From the NCBI RefSeq assembly GCF_910592395.1, contig NC_088313.1, positions 18,120,437-18,184,436 of the forward strand: a stretch of 64,000 nt of DNA, given 5' to 3'. The notes beneath the pieces are model-generated. The model had not been told where the DNA came from. It saw only the letters and a program-made list of their open reading frames with translations, and made no database searches. Shown piece after piece: positions 48,701-60,700 of this stretch. Both the position numbers and the translations under genes were made by a program. Within the stretch, counting starts at the first letter, position 1; each line of letters begins with the position of its first letter. Origin of the DNA: Lineus longissimus. Lineage: Eukaryota; Nemertea; Pilidiophora; Heteronemertea; Lineidae.

Positions 48701-51700
48701 TAATTGTCTATAACGATACTCATCGTTGTGACTGTCTCATTGCATACGTACTAAACGAATAGCCCCCTGCTCCACTGTACTCTATAAAATGATGAGGCAG
48801 ATCGATCATCATCAACTTCAGCAGCACGCTTTCAAGAGTGATTTGGTGACGTTTACATGGCTCCAAGGACAACAGAGAGCACTGATGCAAATGTTTGCTT
48901 CCCCAGTTAGTCAATAAAACAATGTTCATCAATATTAATGGCAAGCCAAAATCTATTCCTTAAAGACGGCAAATGGGTTTTTCATGTGGGGGCAGATTGT
49001 AAGGAAGACCAGTGAAGGTAACTAATGGCTGGACTTTGGGAAAAACAACATGATGACTGATGAGAGTTCTGCAGAGAAAAAACTTAACAACACCCACCCA
49101 AAGGTCATGTACATGTATTAGGGTTAGAAAAAAAAGTTTCATCCAGCTGATGTATCGAGTGCTGCTTCTTACCACTACTCAAAGCCAACAAAGGCGAGTT
49201 GTGTAATTGGATTACCACAAACGATACCTGCAACAAAAGCGTCGTAACGACTGAGGTATTCTTTTATTTTTACCACTGTCAAAGCAATACCAGGGAATCC
49301 TTCAAAGCTTATCTCATTGCCATGGAAGCTATTACTTGGAGTTTTGTGTAGGGACTCTTGCACTAAAAGACTGCTTATTGTCTGTGTGTTCTTGTTGATG
49401 TAAGTGTTGGTGAGACTCAGAACAGCAACTATTTTGGTTCATCTAGTATTTTGTTTATCATTCTACTCACAAATCAGCAATACCCATCAAAAGCTAGATT
49501 GACAATCAGTTTCAAAGTAAGCTTTTTGATTTATTAGCAGAGTAAACCTTAACATACGACATTGCTGGTTAGAATTTGTAGTCCTTAGCGCCTCGTAATC
49601 ACTCTCATTTTATACCATCAGTCGACCTACCAGTGATCGATCATTATCACCATCATGGGCACAATACCACAATGGAAACAATTGTCAAGCATTGTTACTT
49701 AATTCACGTCAGGATGTGTCATGTAACTTTTGTGACATGGTGGAAGCTCTGATATCAATGTGCAAAATAATAAGTGTTGGCAATGAGTAGAAAGTCACAT
49801 CTGATGCAATTGTTGACAGTAGAAATTTCTCTGATGAATAATATGCTAGGTGTGAAGTTGAATAATGAGAATGCAAGTTATGCCTGTTTTCACTTTAGGA
49901 TGCAAAAATTTATAAATATCACAGTTACACAGTTCATATTCCTCTGCTGTAAAACATAACCAAGTTTTCATTTATCATTTTGCCGATCTATCACTTAAAA
50001 GGTGGTGTAAAACGATAAGAGCTGCATGTAATGAAATGAATAATGATGACTAATGTGCATGAGGAAAGAAGCGTTTTAATATGGAAAGTCTTTTTGATGT
50101 GTTTGTCTCAAAGATTTAGTGCACGAGTTGAATTTTCAATCACCATTGGAAGTTCTGAATGGAATATTAAAGGTCAATAAATCAAGTGAAGCCATCAGAT
50201 GTAGTAACACAAAATGATTGATCTTGTAGCATACGAACAGGCATATGAATTTAATGAATTTCGGAGACAGTATTCTAAGCTTTAATAACCATAGATGCGG
50301 AATACCCGTAATGAAAAAATATCCTTAATAACATTCAGGAGATTGAATATGACAGCTTTTGAACCAGTCCAACGTTCAAACCAATTTTTGTTTGAAAGTA
50401 TTCTGCTGCTTGAAAGAAAGATTGAAAACACCACAGCTCTCAATTTCCTTAACGATAAGCGAGGATGACATGTCATCTGAAGCAAACACAATCAATGAAT
50501 CATTCGCAGATATCGTTTGCTGTGAAGACCAGGAAATATAAAAAAGCAATTTGATTAGAGATGGTTTTGAAGTCAACTGACTGAAGATGGGAATATCACA
50601 CCACATGTCCTTCTGAGACCTGCTGATCCTTTTGAGATATTGTTACATGTCAGATAGTGATGTTCAGCCATGTACCTGTCAGGTCAACACTAGAGCTTGA
50701 TTTAAAAAAAAGAATTGTGTATTCTAACTACACCTACATCAATGATGCCACTACAAGTCCCATGATCCCAACACTGGGTTGAAACTCAATGACAAAAATC
50801 ACTTCTATACCGTCCATCAACTATTCATGAGATTATGGAGATATTGCCAAACATAATTAACCACATTATTGCATTGCAAATAGAGGGATTTATATTGAAA
50901 TAACATGATTACCAATCAACTGTATTTGAACATTTCATAAATTTAAAATCAGGCACACTACAGGCTAACTATTATACCACCAGTATTGTTTGTACTACTA
51001 CTGACTACATGTACAGTACACAATAAACAGCAAATGACACCATCTGGAGTCTGGACTAATCGGTTTAGAACCATTTGCCGATGGTCAATTGACCTGGTCT
51101 TGGTGTTTGGGGAACATGAGATAATAATAATATAATGATAATAATAATAATAAGATAGTGTGAGAGGAATACATTGCTTACATCATAAGGCACGTGGAAG
51201 ATAGTTGGTATGTTGCAGTCTAGGAACATCCTGATGACGGAGTAGACCGTTTCAATGTCAGACTGAGGTATATCGTTGAAGGTGAATGAGTAAAGATTGA
51301 AGGCCTCCGCTGCTGGAATCTCTGCAGCCTGAAATAGATAGGGAGAGCAAGGTTATTCTTCTAGGTAGCTTCAGAACCGAAATACTTTATAGTGAGCAAA
51401 TTGAGCAAGCTTTATAGGGAAAACTATCTTTAAATACATTCATAGAGAAAGTTTTTTTTCACCCGGGCACTGATTGAAAGTTCTCAAAGGAATAGACCAA
51501 GTTTATAACACCTCACCACAAATTTTCAGGATTGCTTGGTGAATGGTTGACTGGCTACACTTTGCCAAATCAGTTGTATTTATCACAACCAACAAACCTT
51601 ATGATCAGTCATCATGCTTTACTTGCCTAATTTTAGTTGCAACAGCCAGCCCCTCAACAAAATGATAACACTTTTTATGAGCCACCCTGTGCCAGTGGCT

Positions 51701-54700
51701 GTGATATTCATTGTCCACAAAGCTAGCCTACTAATCAAGGGCAAGGGTTGAAGCACGTCACACAGCCAAGCAATCAATTGTAGCGTGTGGTGATTAAAAA
51801 GGATGTCATGCCTGTATTAGTATCATCATGAGAACCTGACTCTTTTGACCTCAACCCAATATACAGCATGATGAGGGAGACTGATTCGCCTCATTCCTCT
51901 ACCTCATCAGTATCAATAAATAGCTACAATGAGATTGAGATGCAAAGCAGGACACCTTATCAAAGAACATTGTCACCCATGCCATGCAATCAATCATGCA
52001 ATGGCCATGGTTATGATAATAAATCAATGAGACCAGAACCGCAGATTATAACATTGTCGAACAGGACGCAGAACATGGAGCAACAACATCATGCAGGCGG
52101 TCAGTCTGGCCACAACATCCACCAATGGCTAAAAGCCATTCCAGTGCCAATAGGTACATTGGAAAGACCAATTAATATCATGAAACTATACAGCGTAGAG
52201 GAAGCCAACTTCAGTTTACGTTTAGATTTTCAGAAGCCAATGATATTCAAAGCGTATCACTGTACCAGACTTTTCAATGGAACCTGACACTTCAAACTGA
52301 GCGTAATTTGAAATTTCTTCCAACCCTTGAACACACTGAGACACGTGAGCATTAGCCAAATCAAAACCTAATTGACAACTGAGGAAAAGGTCAACCTGGC
52401 TCTCTTCAACTTCAAGATGAGCAGTTATCAATGTTGCACACGTTTAACGTCGGTAAGCTAAATTGAATGGATTTTGTCAAGAAACACGACAGAACACTCT
52501 CTAGCTAAGTTTTCTGTTGGAGTTATCTAAAATGACAATTGAATCTTGGACACTTGCTCTGAAGATCTAGACAAATTAGTATGGTTACTTACTATCAGCT
52601 TGTCCACTTCCTCTTTTGGAGCTGTGGCATGATATGAGAGCACCTCAAGGGCCACTCGTTGCTTCGCCATAAGTTTGCACACGCTTTCATATGTGGTCGT
52701 ATTGTGAATGCCAAGACCACAGAAGATAGCAAACGCCTGGAAATGAGGGAGAGAAGATCTTAAAATGTTGACAACAATATGAATTTGTTTCATTTGATTT
52801 TCAACACAGTGATTTCTGGTCTATCTGGGGATCCCAAGTGATGATGGCATATTAATTAGAATACTAGTAGTTGTTTTTTATTTAACGCACCTCGAATATG
52901 TTGACATCACTAGCAGCAAACATCTGTCCATCTAGCCTGTTCATCATCTGAGCAACTCCAATCACCTGTTGCTCACTATCAAAGATTGGCATGCACAGTA
53001 AGGACTTGACCACGAAGCCTTTGTCATCCATAACCTGAGAAAGGAGATCACAATTCACATCATTGGCCAAAAGCAAAACAATACAAAATTTCAAAGACAT
53101 TGATATGGCTATACAAGAGTTCCCAAAATAATTCATCAGATCTTGTTTCACCCAGTATAAATAGTCACACAGAGGTTGCGCCAACCCCAACAGTAACTTA
53201 GTAACACATGTTTATGGGTGATTCATACCAGCCTAACTAGCTGGCATAAATCAACCTATCATTGACCTCAAAATGTCATTTATAGTCTATTCCTCAGATA
53301 CGAAGCAAGGTCAATTTCCGGTAAAGCAAGGTCAATTTCCGGTAAAGCGAAGGAGGCAAGATGATAGTCATGTGATATGAATGATTAATGAACTGATATC
53401 GTAACACTAACAATACCTTTTTTCATGATTACAATATCATATGAGATTCGCTATACAGCATGACTTGCAGATCTTCGTTTTGAGGTCTGCGTAGTCAGTA
53501 GACTGGTGACTACTCAGAGATGCTGGTTGCAGCCAGCACACTGAAATCAATTGGCAAAATTTCACTTACTGCATCTTCTCCAAATCTACCATCTGCTTCA
53601 AAGTCGGCAATGTTCACCACCTGAAATCAAGTATTTGTAATGTAATGAGCTTTGGTCAGACTAAGTAAAAGCCAAATTTTATAATCATCATCATTGTCAA
53701 GAGCATATCCACAATTCGGGAACAGGAGTTTGTAGAAGACTTATCACAGTTTGCCTGAATCAACACCACTGGCAGATACTTTGGTCCAAAGTCATGTTTA
53801 CATGTATCATTGTATGTTGATTTTTTTTGATATTGTGATGTTTAGAATGAACTTCTGATGTCATGTCTGTTGTGGCATGGAGTATATTGCCTGTCCACAT
53901 GGACTGACATGGACCAACGAAGGCCATCCATTGATCTGTGAGTCAGAAGATATAGGGAATCGTGTTCCCTAGGAATCCTGCATCGATCCCTGCAATGGTC
54001 ATCAGAATTGGATTCGATCAGTTTTATCCAACACTAACAGATTGCCGTTGTGATTACCATTTTGAATCTGTGGTATTTGCCTCTTGACAAGTCACATCTC
54101 CGACCACTGGTCATCAGCTCCGAGGCCAATTATTTTGTGTTGCATTTATTTCCAATAAGTGGACATTAGTAATCCATATTGAATCGATACCATCCCATCA
54201 ATGCAGCGCATCCAATAACACTTAGGTAGCTCTGAGTGCTTTGCTAACTCTGACAATACTATTTTTCATGATCAGTCTATACATGTTATGGTGCATATAT
54301 ATTTCCAATACTCTACCATGCCATGGCACTTGGCAGGAAACATGCATCACAATTACATGAGAACTAAGCTTACCTTCTGACCCACAGCTATCTCTCGAGC
54401 TATATGCGTCACTCGCCACTTCTCTGCAAGGTTGGCACTAGAAAAGAACAAATTACAAGTACAGTTTTTGTAACTAAGAATTTTTAGGGCAACTCAATTT
54501 ATACTATGACTTCTAGTTTTTTTCAACAACACTTCCACCTACGATGGAACAAGATGACATTGATGAACAGACCAAACTCATCCCTGAGCACTTGATATAC
54601 CAATAAAGTTCTCGGCTTAAGTAAGGTATTCATTCCTCACGGGATGAGAACAGTCTCATGTCTCATCCCAGATGAATAAAGTGTGTTGACTTAATACTTA

Positions 54701-57700
54701 CTCAGGTGTCTCAACACTTCCATCCTTTGCCATCATGTCATATATCTGGGAGAAAGTGATTTTCTGGAAGGGCTGAAAGGAGAAATCAAGATTACAACTT
54801 CAGTGAGTGTGGTGTGGACTACAAAGTATTGCAACAAAGAGACAAGAAACGTCCCTGGGATTATGCTAGGGCTGTGATGTCTTTGAACCTCCTGATATCA
54901 AACATGGGAATCTTGGTACAAATTCAAAGGTTGGTGTACCACATGACATTGTCACAATCATGAACTTTATTTCATGAAAAAATCTTAATCAAGTATTCAT
55001 TTAACGCGTTCAAAAGACAGCTGCCATGATTTGGTGAGAACATCACGAGTAACGTCAAGGAAAACTTTGACACTCTCAAATCAGGATCTTAACCAGGATC
55101 TGGATGATAACACACAATAAAGGCTGAATAACAATTTCTGACCACTATAATGATTGCAGGAGCTGCAAGATGAAAAGTCAAAAGACTGCATGACTTAACT
55201 ACCAAGAGTGGAGCTAGTTTAGTTATTAGTTAAATCCAACTTCATGAAAAAAAAAAGAAGTCTCACTACTCTCAGTCACAGAGTGTGAAGATCAATGAAA
55301 GATTATACCCTACTCGTGACATTTCAATCTGGATGAGAAGCAACAATAATAGCCCAGAACTCAGAGGTGTGACGTTTCATAGTCTAAAGTGCTTCCTGAA
55401 GCCTGTAATAGGAGAGGAGCCTTTCATCAAGCAGACTTACGTGACATCCTGAAAGTCATTAGAAACTTCAATCAATGCTACAGCTACAAGATATAAACAC
55501 AGATTGAGCAGGAGCTGTTGATAGATTACATGTACATGTACCGTACAGTCATACAAGGGATGTTCAGTACTAATCTAAACTAAAGTACATTTTAAGGCTA
55601 ATTGTAGGTCGGTACAATCACAGTCCCTCATAAGAGCAGTGAAAACTTGGCTGAAATCTGCAGCTTATAGATATTTGGACTTCGTGTTATTTAGACTTAT
55701 ACATTTGTGTCATTCGTGCAAGCCAGAATGCCTAATCGAGTTAAAGGGAAGGGCCCGCCAAAAAATGGGGAGTTTTGGACGGCCCGGTCAAAACCTTAGG
55801 CGGGAATAAGGTTTCATTGATAAATATAAGGAGTTTCAAGGCCCCCAAATTACTTGTAAGGTTCAATAGATACTGGCCTTTCATTGGTTTACCGTTTGCG
55901 TATCATTTACATACTCTCATCTTGAAAAATATGACAATATTTACGATCACGTTATTGATTTTTGCAACATTTTCGGTAACGCGCCCCTTGCGGATCTGTA
56001 AGGTACCATTCGGATGCTTGAAAAATGTTAGTGGCGTGGCTCCATCTGCTACAGCTGTCACCGCGCCGGTGTTAGTCTCACGTCTTGGCGTCTGCACCAC
56101 CCTTGGGGAACACCTCAATGCCGTTGGCGTACTGACGAGACCAGCGTCTCTAGAGGCTCCGACATTCGCCATGAGCAGTGACAGGTCACTTGGCTGGAAT
56201 GGCCCCATCTCCTCTTCACTCATGTTCATTGCCGGCAATTCTGGCAAATATCTTGACTCGTCATGGTTGTCAAACAAGTCTTGGATAATATGCTGCTCCA
56301 TTTCTTCTGTACTGTTTGGATCAGGGGCCTCGCTCTCCACCGGCCCAGAATCCACCGGCGACTCGAAATCCATACTACTATTCTCTCCATTTTCCCTTCA
56401 TTTCCTCTCTCCAACTCACTACTATCGCTATTGACTGCGTAACATACACTAACATTCTTTCGCTATCATTGCTAACTTCATTTACTAGAACACTGGCCTC
56501 TTTGTAGCCGATTATGTAACCCATAGTGGAAACACCTGGCAGCGCCGCCCGGCATGATACACGTGCTACTGGCATATTTATAACTCGTAGTAAATAAGGT
56601 TGTAAAAATATGCAAATGAGATGCCGTATATGGAAACCATGACGTCACTAAGCAGTGCTTATTTCTGCTACGGGTGGCGCTGTTGCTTGCTTCTGGAGGC
56701 GCTATTCAACCTCTTTAATCTATGTCAAAACATGCTAATGTTTGGCTTGTCAACATTGACCATGGGGATTTGCATGCAATATTGCTATACAAAAACCTAA
56801 CCACCAATACAAGACAGGAAATAATTCGATAGACAAGCACAATATTACAATTTGGATCAAGTCATTACAGGGGTCTCTATTCACACAGTCACAATAACTC
56901 ATAAATGCAGTTCGTTTTACATAAAAAGCACAGTGAATATGGTTGAACTCAAATTCAAGGCCGACATTTAAATTGGAACTTTCAAAAGAAACTCAACTGT
57001 GTGTGCCTGCTTTGAATATGCCCCTCCACATCTTTCTGCAGTTTGCAGCCCTCGCAGTGCATGGACATGACCCTTCTAATCAGTTATGAGTAATGTCTGG
57101 TGAATTAATACCCAATTCAAAAAACCAGCACTTCCAACCAAATAAATTTGCCACTCAGCAACAAGGGAGTATCAATCATTGCATGCTATCATATCTATCA
57201 TGCATAAATACACACAATTTGACTGGGCTAATGACAGTCTGGGACCCCAATCACCACCAGCAATGGATCTGCAGCCAAACTAGATAGAAATAACTAACTA
57301 GGTGACAAGTTATGATATGATCAAAACCAAGTAACCTGGAAGTGTTGATACGTATGTGATTTCGAGAAATATGAATGACATGAATGAGGTGTTCAAATTC
57401 AGAAGAACAAAACAGAGACCGATGTTTTGACAATATCAGAATCTTCCTGCGTGATTGTTTGGAATTACATTCGAGAGCTTGAATAGATCAACAGTGTCAA
57501 TTTTCACTGTTGACTGCCATCCAGGAATATATTTCCATTGTTGTTTATCCAAGCTAAAGTGAAAAACTTATAGAACAACTTGCTGAATGTGGCATGGCTA
57601 TGGCAGGTTATCAAGTGAGGCATCATGTATCGGATGATTCTTATCTGAATATCCATTCCACTGCTTTCAGTTGATTACTGTCAGGAAACCAATAAACCAA

Positions 57701-60700
57701 ATAAATATTGTCAGCTGTATTGATATTGGGATAATGCTGTTCCTAGTGAGATATAGATATGATTACCGACTGGCTCAACCAGAATCAGTTACAAGCACTG
57801 TTGGTAAGAGTTATTGACTGTGGCAAGTTGGACAATGGCCAGCTCCCATGCCAGGATTTCTAGAGGGCAAAGTTAAAACCAGATTCAAGACTAAGACTCC
57901 CCAGAGGACAGCAGAGGATCATATTCTCTGACTGAATGAAGGAAACACTCCATCATTCTCATTCATCAGAAACTATTTTGACATTTTACTTCAATAGTGT
58001 CATTCCAAACTCAGTGACTGTGGCTGGTAGGTTGCTCAGGTACAGGAACTGTGCAAGTTCTAACACAGGACAATCTTACCAACCAGTACTCCTCGATTTC
58101 TTGTAAATGTTAAGTGGATCACTCACTCTATTCAAACAGCAAGATTGTATCATTATCACATCAAAGCAAAAGACTGATTAGAAAAGAAAAAAAGCGAATC
58201 CAAATGATTGCATGGATAGAAAGCCTTTTTTGCCGACCGTGATACCAATCCAAATAGGACTCTCGAGGACTGTTGGATGTTCTCATCAATTTGACTGCAC
58301 AGTCAGTGATATTAGTCTAAATACAACTGGTTTGTGTCTTATTAGGGAAATTGGAAGGTCCATGTTGTCCATTGTCCAAATAAAACTAAAACCCTTGTTA
58401 CAAGATTAAGAAAACACGCTTTGCCTCTGCTAGACTGAAGAACTTTTGCTACGTCTAATTGAAAGCAATTTTCAGAGTGAGTAAGATTGATATGCCTTCG
58501 AGAGGAAGTAAATGATGGCTTCGCAAATAGTCTTGTTTACCAGGATGGCTCGTCTAATCAGTGGCATCCCCGAGGACTGTGATGATGGTCAATATGACTT
58601 CGAGAGAAGCCATATCATTTGGTGGTGCTTCGTGAACTTTATGCCAGGGACAAATGAAGCTAATCTGTCACATCATTAGCAGTCCCTTATTAAGCTTGCA
58701 GTCTACAGGCTGGTGGAGTAGTCCCTGTTCATAATGTAATTAAGAATACAGCTGGAGGCGATGCCGCAATATGAATTTCTCCTGGTTATCAAGTGTTACA
58801 TTGACTGGTATGTTGGTAAGATACGAGTTTAGCAATGATGGCCATTTCATCTGGTGGTGATTGGTGAACTTTTTGCCCGGGACTGATGAACCTATGTAAT
58901 CTGTTCATTATTAGCCTTGTCTCTGGTATCGTCCCTATTAATCATGCCACAGCATTTTTTATAGTGCGATGAATGGGACAGCATAATGACAGGTCAGAGA
59001 AAAGGAAATATTGGCATAGACTCAAAATGGACCTGATATTCTCCAGAAACAAAATTCCATGCATCATGCAAAAACCTAACACCATGACAGTCACAACATC
59101 AAGATGTCATTGTAGCAGGTCATCAGTACCTTTTTCGTCTTCATCAGATTGTTCATGTTTTGAAGTTCCTAGTAAAAGTGTGAAGAAAATAAATATGAAA
59201 AGATCTGAGGATGATGGAAAAAGTTCAAAGAAATCATACTTGTGGCCACACAGAACAAAGTTCTGTAGGTTTGTGACAGAACCTGGCATGCCCTGAACTT
59301 TAAAAGCTAATCATGAGGCCTTTCATGTCTGAAATAAACACATCAACTTCAAAGGCTCCTGAAAACGTGTAAAAAGAAACATGAACAATTTCACTGTGGC
59401 TATCAACCAAATATCAAACAAATTGCAATGAATGACCTTCCTCAGGAGCTGTCTAGTCTATAGCACAAAAAAGATAATTGTACATGTACTTGTAAAAGAA
59501 CAGCAGAACACACAGGTGTTGCAAAAAGATGAAAGGTTACCTTTCCTGATGGAAATGATGTTTTTTTTAGGTTAGTAGAATGAAACTATGTAGCAACTAA
59601 AATAATTAGTACTTGATTAGAACTCTAACCTACCACCACCTAGAAAATAGCACTGAGAAAGAAAGTGTTAGAACTTTAAATAAGAAAGTTGAAATGTAAA
59701 TTCAAAACTATAATTTGTACAAAGTATTTGTACAATGTTACCTTGCAGTCTTTTGTTTTATCACAACCAGACTCTTCCACTGGATTTATATCAATGTTTG
59801 TTTCCTGAAATAAATGCTAGACAACTCAGCATTTTGTTGAATGGAATCTTCATGAATGCATTTTTTATGAGCATACTTTTTTGCTTGTAACATGGAGCAG
59901 AGTACATCTACATGTATGTAGACATCATATCATTTGAAGATTACTGCCTTGCCTGATGCCTAGAATTAACGTGGCCACGTCCGGAAAGTTCTACATATCC
60001 GGTGATTGCTCAACCCAAATAGTAGTACTCTGTCCATAATGTAGACTTGTCATAGATATATGAGCAGCCAGCAACTCTTTACCATGGCAACCAAATGCAA
60101 TGGCACAAAGCACACAAATGATTGTGACATGACTACAAATTACATTTTGATTCATTCATCTCACAATTTTGATTAGCTGTATTACACTTGTAAATGATTT
60201 TTATCAGTTCTTGCCCAAGGCAACTAATCGAGTAATTTGTAATTCTCTGTGTGTTTGTTTTGGTTTAGACAGTGTCCGGAATAATTTTATGATAGAGCAA
60301 TTGCAAAAAAGCCCCAATTTGATATTCTATTTCTGTGCTTGACCTGCTTTGATGTAGGAATGATGTATTGTAGGACCGCCATGAAGGAGCCTCATGGCCT
60401 AGTGGTTTACACTGCTGGCCACCACGCAATAGGGCCCGGGTTTGATCCCGGGAAGAACCCATGATCGTATGTCTGGATGAACCGGCGTGGCTTTCAAGGA
60501 ACTACAATTCCTGGCTCTTCACAGTCCTTCGAATGAGACTCAAAACCGAGGTTCCTTGTACCTGGTGTCTATGCCAGGGCAAGCTAAGACCCCACCAAGT
60601 GAGAAACATGAGTAGCTTGCGTGGACTCTATCTCTCTCGCCAAAGTCGGACCACTAGGCCAATAAACCCAATTGGCGCCTAACCGTAGTGGCACGCAGGA

